The notes below the pieces were generated by a model. The model searched no databases and was not told the DNA's origin. It saw only the letters and a program-made list of their open reading frames with translations. Position numbers and translations under genes: made by a program. Shown here piece after piece: positions 34,255 to 45,373 of a stretch of 64,000 nt of DNA. This DNA comes from Cordia subcordata (Eukaryota; Streptophyta; Magnoliopsida; Boraginales; Cordiaceae): contig JAPTOF010000028.1 of NCBI GenBank assembly GCA_028554755.1, positions 3,516,501-3,580,500 on the forward strand, in the 5' to 3' direction. Position 1 is the first letter of the stretch. Each line of letters starts with the position of its first letter.

Positions 34255-35420
34255 TCAATATTTTTATATTATAGGTCCAAAATTTTTATATTATAGATTC
34301 AAAATTTTTATATTGTAGGTTCAAAACTCCTATATTGAGCTGCAAACATGTTCAAAACTTTTATATTACATATTCAAAACTCTTATATTATATGCTAATA
34401 GATTATACTCTATGTTCAAAATTTTTATATTATATGTTGAAAACTCTTATAGCATATGTTCAAAAATTTAAAAGCAAGTTCACAAAATAAAAATTATAAT
34501 CTCATAAATTTTATATTCTATGTTCAAAACTCTTAAATTACATGCTCATAAAGCATGTCCAAAATTCTTATATTATAAGTTCAAAATTTTTATATTATAA
34601 GTTTAAAACTCTTACACTATTGGTTCAAAATAAATAAGTGTACTTTCTGTTCAATTAATAGTTCTAGTTCAAAACTATTATTCTATATGTTCAAAACCAA
34701 TACACTATTGTTTAAAATGAATAAGTGTGTTATCTGATCAATTAATAGTCCTAGTTGAAAACTATTGTTCTATTTGTTCAAAACCAATACACTATTAGTT
34801 TAAAATGAATAAGTGTACTATTGTTCTATATGTTCAAAACCAATACACTATTAGTTTAAAATGAATAAGTGTGCTATCTAGTCAATTAATAATTCTAGTT
34901 CAAAACTATCGTTCTATATGCTCAAAACCAATACACCATTGATTTAAAATAAATAAGTGTAAGTGTGCTATCTGATCAATTAACCGTCCTAATTCAAAAC
35001 CATTATTTTTTATGTTCAAAACTAATACACTATTGGTTCAAAATGAATAAGTGTGCTATTTAATCAATTAACAGTCATAGTTTAAAACTATTGTTCTATA
35101 TGTTCAAAACCAATACACTATTGGTTCAAAATGAAAAAGCATGCTATCTGATCAATTAACAGTCCTAGTTCAAAATTATTGTTCTATAGGTTCAAAACTA
35201 ATACACTATTGGTCCAAAATGAATTGGTTTAAAATGAATAAGTATGCTATCCGATCAATTAATAATCCTAGTTCAAAACTATTATTCTATATGTTCAAAA
35301 TTAATACACTATTGGTTCAAAATGAATAAGAATGCTATCTGATCAATTAACAGTTCTAGTTCAAAACTATTATTTTATATGTTCAAAATTCTTATATTAT
35401 ATGTTCAAAAGGAATAGACG
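34255..35420 (+). repeat. Minisatellite: about 21-bp units, then about 88-bp units
   Basis: The left part (34255-34600) repeats GTTCAAAAYTYTTATATTAT with variation. The right part (about 34600-35400) consists of seven or eight units of about 88 bp, each with GTTCAAAACCAATACACTAT, TGGTTCAAAATGAATAAGTG, TGCTATCTGATCAATTAA and GTCCTAGTTCAAAACTAT. Unit starts lie near 34688, 34831, 34919, 35013, 35101, 35189 and 35295. A short unit lies at 34778. No coding potential is supported. Confidence 0.85.
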
Positions 35421-36275
35421 AATTTGATTTAGCCAAAACATCAAACACTTAATCTGTATTATTTTAGATCATTTGTTAGACAACTAGATTCTCTATCCTT
35501 TCGCTCATATACATCAACCATATACTAAGCACTACCACGATGCACACACATATCTTTTGTTACAAATATGAGAAAATAACTAAAAGAAAAAGACAGAAAG
35601 AGAATAATAGCGGCAACTCGCATTGACTATGAAACAAAATTGACATGAATATTGAAAACTATCATTATAGTCATGCAAAATAATAATTGCAATGATAATC
35701 TCTGATTTAAAATTGGATGGCTAGATTTTGTTAAAGAGAGACAAGAAGAAAAAAAAGAGGAAGAGAGTGACTGGGAGAGAATGAGATGAGATGCTTTAAT
35801 TTATTTTTTTTAAAGCATATGTCTATCATCTCATCTAAAGTGTACAGTACTCCGTTGAGGCATAGTTTCTATTAAACACAATAAAATTTGCGCACCTACT
35901 ATGAGATCACATTGATTTCAGGATCCTTACAAGATCCCAAAAATGTTGCAATAAAACCCGATTGGTCCAAACTGAAAACTAAAAAGCTGTATTGAGAACT
36001 ACAGACAACGCATAGCCAAAAGAAAACATTTGCAGCAGCGCTGTAAACATCCACTAGTTATTACATCACCGTTACTCTCCGTATGACACGTGTGCACACG
36101 GACCCCAATCCAACACTTAGGGACCCCAGTAGAGAATATATATACATATTCCACAAACCAAGTCAAAGTAATGTTATTCAACTCTGTGCACCACACGCCA
36201 TGAGGGTTTTTAATTTTTTTGACCTAATTTTTAATATACTTTACAAAAATAACCTGTTTTTGGATAAATTTTAAA
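35421..36275. other. Non-coding DNA with one imperfect hairpin
   Basis: AT-rich, no supported frame. At 35781-35836 the arms ATGAGATGAGATGCTTTAA and TTAAAGCATATGTCTATCAT, then CTCATC, form an imperfect inverted repeat. It could be a MITE remnant, but no target duplication was seen. Confidence 0.3.
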
Positions 36276-36309
36276 AAATGACCCAATCTCATTCTGAAAA
36301 AGCGTTGGG

Positions 36310-36385
36310 CGCGTTCCCAGAACGAGACCCGTGTTCCAGGAATGCGGTCGCGTTCCCAGAATGCAACCACATTCCCAAAACACGG
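36310..36385 (+). repeat. Short GC-rich repeat of GCGTTCCCAGAAYG units
   Basis: Four degenerate units of about 18-22 bp (GCGTTCCCAGAACGAGACCC, GTTCCAGGAATGCGGTC, GCGTTCCCAGAATGCAACC, ACATTCCCAAAACACGGC) stand out in AT-rich DNA. Function unknown. Confidence 0.6.
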
Positions 36386-37110
36386 CTCATAACTTTTTTT
36401 TTTTTAACATATCTTATTTTTTCATTATGTATTTATGGGACGGTATTATGCTTTTCCCTTATTCAGTTATTTATGATCCGTGGATGCTTTTATTTCAGCA
36501 TTATGGACACTACATTATCAATTGGACATTATACACTTAATTCTTTCTGTTCAAGTGAACATTATGTTGTAATTGTAAACAAAACATTACAAAATTACAA
36601 CTAAGTAAACAAAATAAGATGACAACTAAATAGGATTACTTAGATTACAATTAATATATATTACATAACAACATTTAATATTACAACTAATACACATTAC
36701 ATAACAACATTACAAGATTACAACTACACGCTATGCATTTTGATTATTGGGGCAAGTTGGAGTAATGTGGCCTTATTGACCGCATATTATACACCTTCGT
36801 CGTCCACTTTGGTTTTAGTGATCCATTAATTGGAACCCAAATCTTGTAGTGGAACATGATTTAGATCTCTCATTATTTAAAATAAACCTTTTGTGAAATT
36901 AATCATGAAGCACGTTTGTGGCCTGAGGAGCTTCCAACCCCTATAGTTTACAGAATCACCAATTTTAACCATGCAATGTATTTCCGACTTTCAACCTCAT
37001 GCACATTCATTGCAATGGCATAATGAGCTCTCTGCAGCATAATCACCGAGATGTGTTGCTTACATAATTTCTTGCCATTCCTAAATGGCAAAAGTAGTCA
37101 TATTTTTGGT
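36386..37110 (-). pseudogene. Remnant of a MULE-type transposase C-terminal end
   Basis: On the minus strand 36800-36735 reads RRRCIICGQ-stop-GHITPTCPNNQ, an exact CX2CX4HX4C zinc knuckle broken by one stop. It follows a GRRR stretch, as at the C-terminus of plant Mutator-like transposases. Upstream (37045-36965) a frame reads AHYAIAMNVHEVESRKYIAW, which resembles the end of the SWIM zinc finger (C.HAIA). The rest is decayed and 36386-36734 shows nothing. A zinc knuckle from another element type remains possible. Confidence 0.45.
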
Positions 37111-37189
37111 TGATGATACTCTGGTATGTTGATTTTTCCCTATGACAAAATGCTGATGTGTGTGTTGGTTGACTCTTGTTGTTTAATAG

Positions 37190-37941
37190 GTGGCAATTTC
37201 AAGAGGTCTAAATGGTATTGGACTTGCCATAGTTAAACCAGCAATACAGTCCCTTGTTGCTGACTCTACTGATGAAAGCAATCGTGGGATAGCTTTTGGA
37301 TGGCTACAGCTGACAGCAAACTTTGGGTCCTTTATTGGTGGACTTTGTGCTGTGCTAATGGCATCTACCGCGTTCATGGGAATTCCTGGTTGGAGAATTG
37401 CCTTCCATCTTGTTGGACTATAAGTGTGATAGTTGGCACTTTGGTCCGCCTCTTTGCTAATGATCCCTTCTATGTTGATAGTGATGGTAAACTTAAAAAC
37501 CAAGCGGCACACAAACCATTTCGGGAAGAAGTTAAGGATCCAATCAAAGAGGCAAAAGCAGTCATAAGAATGCCATCATTCCAAATACTGATCGCTCAAG
37601 GCGTCTCTGGATCATTTCCCTGGTCAGCTCTGTCATTTGCCCCGATGTGGCTGGAGCTTATTGGCTTCTCCCACAGGACAACAGCAGTACTCTAGATTTT
37701 GTTTGTGGTTGCTGGTTCACTTGGGGGATTGTTTGGAGGAAAGATGGGGGACATCCTTGCCCAACGGTTTCCAAATGCTGGAAGGATTATTCTTTCTCAA
37801 ATTAGCTCTGGTTCTGCAATCCCTCTCGCAGCAATTCTGCTACTTCTATTGCCTGATGATCCAAATACTGCAACTGTGCATGGTCTGGTCTTTTTCATCA
37901 TGGGATTAAGTGTAATCTTGGAATGCTCCAGCAACAAACAA
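37190..37941 (+). pseudogene. MFS transporter, internal exon (5' exons missing)
   Basis: Exon of a plant major facilitator superfamily protein, from memory similar to the UNE2/At1g78130 group. MFS proteins move small solutes across membranes; the substrate here is unknown. The acceptor AG is at 37188-37189 and the donor GT at 37942. The translation runs RGLNGIGLAIVKPAIQSLVA, GWLQLTANFGSFIGGL, GTLVRLFANDPFYVD, FPWSALSFAPMWLELIGFS, SLGGLFGGKMGDILAQRFP (an MFS motif A-like loop), SQISSGSAIPLAAIL, WNAPATN. It covers about six membrane segments. Breaks: one base lost near 37420, a TAG at about 37693, and one base gained near 37916. The N-terminal third of the family's usual protein has no match upstream in the window. 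Confidence 0.85.
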
Positions 37942-37980
37942 GTAGGTTCAACTAACCAACTTTGTTAACTTTGTTTGACA

Positions 37981-38125
37981 TGGAATTCAAAAAAAGTCGA
38001 GGCATTTTTATTATTCATTTTATATATTTGGTTGTGTCCCCCTTGTTTTTATCCCTATGGAATTCAAAAAAAGTTGAGGCATTTTTATTATTCATTTTAT
38101 ATATTTGGTCGTGTCCCTTTTTTTT
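37981..38125 (+). repeat. 77-bp tandem duplication in the intron
   Basis: TGGAATTCAAAAAAAGTYGA and about 45 further bases recur from 37981 to 38058, followed in both by TTTGGTYGTGTCCC. Few differences separate the two units. Confidence 0.85.
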
Positions 38126-38765
38126 TTTTTATCCCTTTTCAATATTCTTTTTGCTGAGCAGGGGGAGTGGGGATAAGGAGGTAGCCAGGTTGCTCCTATC
38201 ACTTGAATCAAGCAGATATTTTCAACTAGGTGTATGTTTTTATAGATCAGGAATGATAATGTTCTAACTGGCAGGAAATCCATAGGACATAGTGCGGTGC
38301 TCGAAGGTCTACTTGAGACTTACATTTCTATCTTACCCTGGAGGATAGTGATGTGAAAGGACAATTGCTGAGCAGCTTAATGGCGATTGCGTATTTTCCT
38401 TTAGGATACACAGAAACTATATAATCTTTAAATGCTCATCATAATTAATGATTTTTTGTGCATCAGTTCTCTAGAGAAGCTTTTATAATAGCTTTATTGG
38501 ACATCTAATGCAAATATAAAGAAGTCATTCTAAATTAATAACCACACCCACTCTCTTTCTCATCCGAAATCTTAGCTACCCTATGTCCTGCCTCAACTTA
38601 GAGTTATTCAATTGTGTTCTGGAGCTATTTCTAGAATCTGATTCCCAATTTTTCTTAATATTCATTGTTCTGCAAGTGCTCTTCCTCAATAGAAAGAAAC
38701 TAAAAATTTTTAGCACTAAGGTTTTTCATCTTGGAGACAAAATTCCTTTGTTACATATTCAAGAT

Positions 38766-39607
38766 TGATAGAAGATACTGATTTGATTTATACAATATTA
38801 ATTATTATGTGAATATTGCTTTGCCTTGTATAAAATATATTTGATTGATAAAATCAATCACTCACAGATTATAAGCACAATTAAAGATTATATATTATTC
38901 CTTGCACTCCTATTTAAGGAGCAACTCTTGTACAAAGCAAACACAAGAAATACAAAGCTTTTTCATGGTATCACCAATCTACGACTAACGTCTCGTATTC
39001 GGCCCACTACAGCTCCTACAAATACTTTTCTCTTCTGCACTCACCTTCGTCCATGGCTGCTTCATGCATCTCCCATACATCTCCTGCTAACAACACACCA
39101 GTTACCAACACCACTACATCACTACCTCTTGCAAATACAAACACAGTTCCCATGACCACGACATCTCCCTCTCTTACACTGCCATCATATAATATCAAAG
39201 TTTTTGTCACTGTTGCGCTTGATAACACCAACTTTCTCACTTGGCAATCTCAGATTACCACTTTTTTTGGATTTAACAACTTGACTGGATACTTGGATGG
39301 TACGATCCCACGTCCATCCGACACTGATACTGCTGAACAAATTGCGACATGGCAGCAGCATGATCGATTTGTTATGGCTTGCATTACTGCTACGCTATCT
39401 GAAAGCCTGGTTCATCAAGCCATTGGCTTTCCTAATGCTCGTGATTTATGGCTATTCCTAGAGGAACTCTTCATGCAACAATCCCTTGCAAGAAAATCTT
39501 TGCTCCGTGCTCAACTCCGAAATCTCAAAAAAGGTGATCTTTCAATCTCAGATTACCTCCAGCAAATTGTTGCATTGTCCTCTTACTATGCGTATGGGTT
39601 TTCTTAG
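38766..39607 (+). mobile_element. Truncated copia element: LTR end, primer site and gag start
   Basis: An LTR end with CTATTTAAGG (38909-38918) and TTTTTCA (to 38965) is followed at once by TGGTATCA (38966-38973), the initiator tRNA-Met primer site of copia elements. An ATG at 39053 opens a 184-codon gag frame with NTNFLTWQSQITTFFGFNN, GYLDGTIPRP, TWQQHDRFVMACITATLSE and LFLEELFMQQSLARKSLLRA, matching copia gag (UBN2-type). The frame breaks at 39604 in a stop, about half of the usual gag length, and no pol follows. The left LTR end is a guess (TGATAG at 38766). Confidence 0.75.
39053..39607 (+). pseudogene. copia gag, N-terminal part
   Basis: This frame would make the capsid part of a Ty1/copia element. 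The N-terminus is rich in T, P and N. From about residue 45 the conserved core reads VFVTVALDNTNFLTWQSQIT, GYLDGTIPRPSDTD and SISDYLQQIVALSS. It lacks the C-terminal zinc knuckle because the sequence is cut near residue 184. The ATG at 39053 is the first after the primer site and precedes the conserved core at the usual distance. Confidence 0.8.
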
Positions 39608-41295
39608 TAGCGAATTTAAGTAAAGGAGATCAAAAGAAGAAGTTAAACAGTATTTATTTAGTCATCTAGGGGGCAGACAAACTATGGGGGCTAGATGCAG
39701 CCATAAACCTCAGCTGACTTGTTGGTTAACTCTGACTCCTAACGTTGGTAATGAGGACAGCTTTAACAGAAGATGGCAGTGGGAAAAAAGGTGACTATGA
39801 GATACTTATTCACATCCTGACGGGAAATCCTGACGGGAAATTAACTCAGGTAACATATAAGATAGCTTGGTTGAGAAGGAAAGCATAATAGTGAGAATTG
39901 ATTGATCTTTAGTTTGCCAAATTACCAACAAAGAGTTGGAGGGGCAATATTTAACATTTTGACTCCTCAACAATTGCATACTTGCACATATATGTAGATG
40001 AACCGGAACAGATTATCCATTTGCTTTTAGAGAGTATAAATTTGGGATAATATTGAATATATTGGCATAAAATTTTTTTTTATCTGATCTTAAAGGCATT
40101 TGCACTTTTGGTTTTATGGGGGGTTAAAAATTCTAAAGGTTTGTGAAATAGAAGAGACAATTATTGAGCCCTTTACCCAAAAAACGTTAAGAATTATATA
40201 TAGGCGGCTACTTGATTCAGATATCTTCTTAGGAATACAAGATCATATAGAGAGAATTTCTTTGCGTTGAAACATAAAAGATATTTGGAATTGACTAAGT
40301 ACCTGGAGTTTGACTTGTATGCAGATAGGGTGCCTTTGGCTACTCTAATTCTAATCCTTTTTCATAAATTAGTCAAGAAACGGGGGAAGTTGCAGGAGTG
40401 ATTTAGATTGATGATGAAAAGGAATGAGATACTACGAATAGCAGAGTACTCATTGGCTATAACTTCCAGTACGGCTTATGCAAAAATTGCTAATTATGTT
40501 ATAGAAAAGAGAGGAGAGGTAAAGATTTATCCATTAAGATGGATGAAGCTAAAGGAGTAGGAGAGGGTACTCAATAAATAGGAAAAAGCTTGTAGTGTGA
40601 TTCATCACCATACAAGACGCTACTGATCGACACTTCTACTCTTGATGCTTCTATTTTACTTGTTTGCCTTCTAATGATGCCTTGATCTTTTTTCAAACAA
40701 TTTTTAGTTGGCTCAGGTATCATAGCAAATATACAATCCTAAGACTGCTACATGCACTTCATTTAATCCTCAAATTTCTGAGATAATACAATATTAACTT
40801 AATGAGAACAACTTGGCATTTCCTTTATGCTTTACATATCCCAGCTGTACTTGTTTAGTCATTTATGTATGTGAAATTTCCAAAATTTAGAACAATTTCA
40901 TACAGAAATAATTTCAAATTTCAATATCAGGTGATAATTTGGAAGTATTCTGTTCTGATTCATGTCTCTTCAAATAATCCACAATATATGTGAGGACTTT
41001 AAAATTATAGGGGACTGACTTGATAATGTTTATTGTTTCCTTCTTTTCCCAAGTCATATGGCATTTGTTAGTCGAACATCATTTACAAATCAATAGACTA
41101 ATTCCATAAAAGAAAAATGCTGAGTAACTCGAAAAACACTATTTCTCCGAACATGAACGTGATTTGATTCCTTTTGAGGGCATTTGTGGGGCATATCATT
41201 TCTATGACTGTCCATGTTTTTCAACACAGTCTCAGAATGTTGGAATTAGAAGGTTTTCTGATATGCAGAATTTTTTGAGTCTGATTTGTCTACAG

Positions 41296-41794
41296 CCCTA
41301 TATTTGTTGAAATAGTTCCTGAAAGGGCTAAGACAAGTATCTATGCTCTGGACCGATCCTTTGAGTCCATACTATCATCATTTGCTCCACCTGTTGTTGG
41401 GATCCTATCTCAGCATGTTTATGGCTACAAGCCAATTCCAAAGGGATCAACGGGCTCGGTAGAAATCAAAACCGATAGAGAGAATGCTGCAGCTCTTGCA
41501 AAAGCACTTTATACAGCTATAGGCCCTCCGATGGCCATCTGCTGCTTCATCTATTCCTTTCTCTATTGTACGTATCCAAGAGATAGAAAGCGCGCAAGGA
41601 TGGATGTTTTGATAGAGTCTGAGTTGCAACAGATAGAAACTGAGAATTCTCCTTCAGAAGAAGAACACACTCACCTCCATGTTCCAAAATTAGATGAGCA
41701 AGGAAATGAAAGAAGTGTGATTGATGTAAATTATGAAGGAGAGGAATGCCTTGTTGATAACCAAGATCAGAAAAGACTTCTTCCCCATTGTTGA
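41296..41794 (+). pseudogene. MFS transporter, last exon, stop codon supplied by an LTR
   Basis: Continues the frame of the exon at 37190 after a 3.35-kb intron: PIFVEIVPERAKTSIYALDR, SFESILSSFAPPVVGILSQH, ENAAALAKALYTAIGPPMAI, CCFIYSFLYCTYPRDRKRAR, then a hydrophilic tail ending QDQKRLLPHC. This covers the last two membrane segments and the cytosolic tail. No stop or shift occurs in this exon. The final Cys and stop (TGT TGA, 41789-41794) are the first bases of the copia LTR that starts at 41789. Without the insertion the frame would go on at 46939 as QHMFAETNNL and stop at 46969-46971. Confidence 0.85.
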
Positions 41795-41900
41795 AAAAAA
41801 TATATTAAAATAATGTGTAATACCCTTTATATAAGGTCTACTATAGTTGGACAATAAACTATTTTCTCGATGTGAGATAAATACTATTACTATTTCAACA
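41789..41900 (-). repeat. 3' LTR of the copia element
   Basis: Starts on the minus strand as TGTTGAAATAGTAATAG and ends TTTTTTTCAACA, with TTATATAAAGG (41827-41837) as a TATA box. The next bases inward, AAGGGGGAG (41901-41909 on the complement), are the polypurine tract. Confidence 0.85.
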
Positions 41901-41907
41901 CTCCCCC

Positions 41908-42437
41908 TTAAGTTGGATTATATATATCGTAGGTGCCCAACTTGTTACAAATATACTCAACCCTAGGACCTCTCAAAGACTTAGTAAAAAGGTTAGCCAA
42001 CTGATCATTCGAACTAACGTGTGAAGTCACGATCTCTTTGGCTAGTACCTTACTTCTTACAAAGTGACAATCAATCTCGATGTGCTTAGTACGCTCATGA
42101 AACAAAGGGTTTGAAGTAAATGTATCGCCGCCTGATTATCACATACTAATTTCATGGGTTGAGAACAATCCATCTCAATCTCCTAAAGCAAATGCTTTAT
42201 CCATATCAATTCACATGTGGTTAGTCCTATAGCTCGGTATTCAGATTCAGCACTAGAGCGAGCCACAACTGCTTGCTTCTTACTTTTCCATGATATAAGG
42301 TTGCCTTTAATGAAGATAGAATATCCAGAAGTGGACCGTCTATCAATGGGACAACCTGCCATCAGTATTAGAATACCCTACAATATCAGTGTGACCCTGA
42401 TTTTTGTACAATATTCCTTTTCTTGGTCACCTTTGAG
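41908..42437 (-). pseudogene. copia RNase H remnant
   Basis: The end of pol. The last readable frame (42105-41908) has the family tail HIEIDCHFVRSKVLAKEIVT, SSNDQLANLFTKSLRGPRVE and GTYDIYNPT, which normally closes copia RNase H. Earlier parts are broken by stops. It would degrade the RNA template during reverse transcription. Confidence 0.8.
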
Positions 42438-43376
42438 TTAACAAAGGATACGAATGACTGCATTCCAGTGGCTTTGTCGTAGTGAGTTAAGAAACTGACT
42501 AACGACACTCACGGCAAATGAAATGTCTGGACGAGTCACTATAAGATAGTTTATTTTGCCAACCAATCTCCTATATTTCCCTGGATCTTGTATGAGCTCC
42601 CCTTCATTAGGTACCCATTTCACATTTGGATCCTTCGATGAGTCACACAGTTTTGACCCGAGTATTCCAACCTCATCAAGCATATTGAGAACATAATTAC
42701 ATTGGGAAATAAATATCCCCTTTTTAGAACGTGCAACCTCAATACCTAGAAAATAGTGCAACTCCCCCAAATCTTTAGTCTAGAAATGTCAATGGAGAAA
42801 TGCCTTTAAATCTACTATACTTGTCACATCCTTTCCAGTGATGATAATGTCGTCAACATACACAATCAACAACAGTCATTTACCACTGAATGATCAACTC
42901 CACATCTTATCAACCAAATTCAAGTACAGCTTCACTAAAGTTGCCGAACCATGCTCGAGGTGACTGCTTCAGCCCATACAAAGACTTCTTCAAATGACTC
43001 GCCTTATGAGACTCCCCCTGAGCAACAAACCCTGGTGGTTGCTCTATATACACTTCTTCTTCAAGGTTCCCATTAAGAAATGCATTCTTGATGTCACGTT
43101 GATGAAGAGGCCATCGAAACATAGCTGCAAGAGCAAGAAAAATGCGAGCAGAGGACATTTTAGCAACAGGAGAGAGTATTGTCGTAATTAATGCCATAAA
43201 TCTGGGTATACCTTTTGGCAACCAAGTGGGCTTTTAAACGATCGACCGTACCATCTAGAGAGCATATAGCATTTTACCGTATAAATCCAACGACAACCAA
43301 CTATAGATTTACCAACCGGGAGATCAACCAAATCCCACATATCATTGGACTTTAGAGCAAACATTTCTTCCCTCAT
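42438..43376 (-). pseudogene. copia reverse transcriptase remnant
   Basis: RT of the minus-strand copia element in several frames: SNDMWDLVDLPVGKSIVGCR then WIYTVK, RWPLHQRDIKNAFLNGNLEE, VYIEQPPGFVAQG, KKSLYGLKQSPRAWF, the catalytic YVDD (42860-42849) in LLLIVYVDDIIITGK, then LGELHYFLGIEVARSKKGIF and YRRLVGKINYLIVTRPDISF. The active-site residues remain, but frameshifts near 43260 and 43190 and stops near 42780 break the protein. Confidence 0.88.
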
Positions 43377-43559
43377 AGCCTCATGCCAACCTGAGTGTGC
43401 AAGCGCTTATGAGACGTGAGAAGGGAACATGACAAAAGAAAGGGAAGCAACGAAGGACATATATGATAAGGATAAGGCATGATAAGACATGAAATGAGAA
43501 ATGGGATGTTTAGTAGTACAAGAACGAGTATCTTTCCAAAGGGCAATGGGCATATCTAA

Positions 43560-44698
43560 GTCACGGGGCTAAGAGACTGGTTCAAGATCTAAAAGAGGCT
43601 AGAGAGACGGCATAAGAGCTTCAGTCAATGGCCGCTGGAGATGTCGTCGTTGATATGTTTGCAAATTCGGTTGATACAATCGAGACAAGTCAGGAGAGGA
43701 AGGGGAATCAACAGTAGATGGGGTAACAAGGATAAAAGGAACAGTAAATAAAGGGCTAGGGAGCGGCGAATCATCAATCACTGTGCTAAATGCTTCAGGA
43801 GACGAACCAAAGTACAATTGAGACTCAAAGAAGGTGACATTTGCATTGAAGAACAACCTATCTAACTCAGGAGAGTAGTACCGGTAGTCCTTCTGAGTAT
43901 AACTATATCCTAGGAAGATGCACTTAAAGAGCGAGAACTCAATTTATCCAGCCCAATTGGGAAATTATGGACAAAACAGACATGCCCAAACACTTTAGGA
44001 GGAAGATGATAAATAGGTTCATGAGGACACAATACTAATAAAGGAAGCCTATCATGGAGTAACGACAACATCATCCCGAAAACGAAGTGGAACATTCATA
44101 TGTAAAAGAAGATTGGACTTGTCTCAATAAGATACCTATTTTTGCGCTCAGTAACTCCATTTTGTTTAGGAGTGTAAGCACAAGAAGATTGATGGATGAT
44201 CTCCTTAGACATCAGGAAAGAAGAAAAAGAAGATGAAAAATATTCCTTGGCATTTGCACTATGTAAGATACTAATTGTAGTCCCAAACTGAGTATGAATT
44301 TCTTTTGAAAAAATTTGAAACATAGAAAAGACTTCAGAACGATCTTTTAACAAACATAACCAAGTCATGCGTGAAAATTCATCAATAAAAGTAACAAAAT
44401 ACTTATATCCAAATTTGGAAACATGATGGCTAGGACCCCAAATATCTGAATAAATTAACTGAAATAGGGCAATTGCCCGCTTATTACTACGATTTGTAAA
44501 GGAACTACGAGAATGTTTGCCTAGTTGACACGACTCACATAAAACTTCATTAACACTATCTAAAGAAGGGACCATTTTCTTCAAACTCGATAGAGATGGA
44601 TGACCAAGACAACTGTGGACCAGGCTCGGAGACGGGACGATAGCACAAACGACTTTGGGATGGATATCAAAGTAATAAAGACCATTGGACTCGAGCAC
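43560..44698 (-). pseudogene. copia integrase remnant, second catalytic Asp lost
   Basis: A 200-codon frame (44698-44096) holds the pre-integrase zinc region (HSCLGHPSL...CESCQLGKH) and the core: YSDIWGPS (first D), then ISILHSANAKEYFSS, where copia has a SDNG/SDNA box with the second catalytic D. Here that position is A. HQSSCAYTPKQNGVTERKNR has the final E. The C-terminal part continues in broken frames: LPPKVFGHVCFVHNF (44005), CIFLGYSYTQKDYR (43915), FFNANVTFFESQLYF (43850). It would join cDNA to the chromosome; this copy cannot. Confidence 0.85.
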
Positions 44699-44719
44699 TA
44701 TGCTAATCTACGCGCCAGT

Positions 44720-45373
44720 TTTTCAATCCTGAATAATCACACCATCAGAGGTAAAGGTAACAGAACAGTTAAACAATTTAGTTAATTTGTTGATAGATAA
44801 TAAATTACAAGGAAATTTAGGGAGATAGAGAACAGAAGAAAGGGTTAAGGATGGTGTAAGATGGGTAGTCCTAATCCCAGAGACAATAGTGGAGGAACCA
44901 TCAGCAAGGGTCACAGGGGAATAGGAATTAGATGAGCGAAAATTGGTCAATAATGAAAGATTGCCACTTATATGATCGGAAGCTCTAGAGTCTAGGATCC
45001 ACTTACCGGAGCGGGAAGATGATTGAGGTAAATAGGTAGTAGTGGTAGTGGCATATGCAGCAGGAGACGTGGAAGACTGGGTAGCTTGTTCAGATGCTTG
45101 AAGTTAAAGGTTGTGCATGTACTGAGATTCAAACAAAGTGAAAGTAGGTGGAGTACTTTGTGATGAAGCAGTCTGAAATGGTGTGGTCTCGACTGATGAA
45201 GTGTCAGAGGAATCACCTTGAATAGCATGAGCAACTCCAAATGGTCGACCACGTAAATCCCAACAAGTATCACGAGTATGACCCAGTTTCTGACAATGAG
45301 TACATTGAGGTTGAGAGGTTAGACCACTGTGAACACCTCCCTTATTGTAACCACGTCCTTTTCCACGGCCTCC
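44720..45373 (-). pseudogene. copia nucleocapsid and protease remnant
   Basis: CTHCQKLGHTRDTCW (about 45308-45264) is the gag zinc knuckle. WILDSRASDHISGN (about 45003-44962) is the protease active site, where the usual DSGA has become DSRA. ILVTLADGSSTIV-type and LSSVLYLPKFPCNLLSINKL blocks (44950-44723) are typical of the copia protease region. A stop after IIQD (about 44723) ends the frame. Confidence 0.85.

Larger units (their letters stand above)
37942..41295 (+). other. MFS pseudogene intron, with a copia fragment inside
   Basis: Bounded by GT at 37942 and the acceptor CTACAG at 41290-41295; the split codon AA+C restores N in TNNPIFVE. It contains a 77-bp tandem duplication near its start and a copia LTR-gag piece (about 38766-39607). 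The stretch 39608-41280 has scattered weak frames (40150-40560) that I cannot assign. Confidence 0.7.

Noticed and set aside
34255..35420. CRISPR-like alternation of repeats and spacers
   Set aside because: Units are directly adjacent and diverged, in plant nuclear DNA with no cas genes. It is a minisatellite.
39608..40560. Weak frames in the MFS intron suggesting another gag-like remnant
   Set aside because: No family block could be named; too decayed to call.
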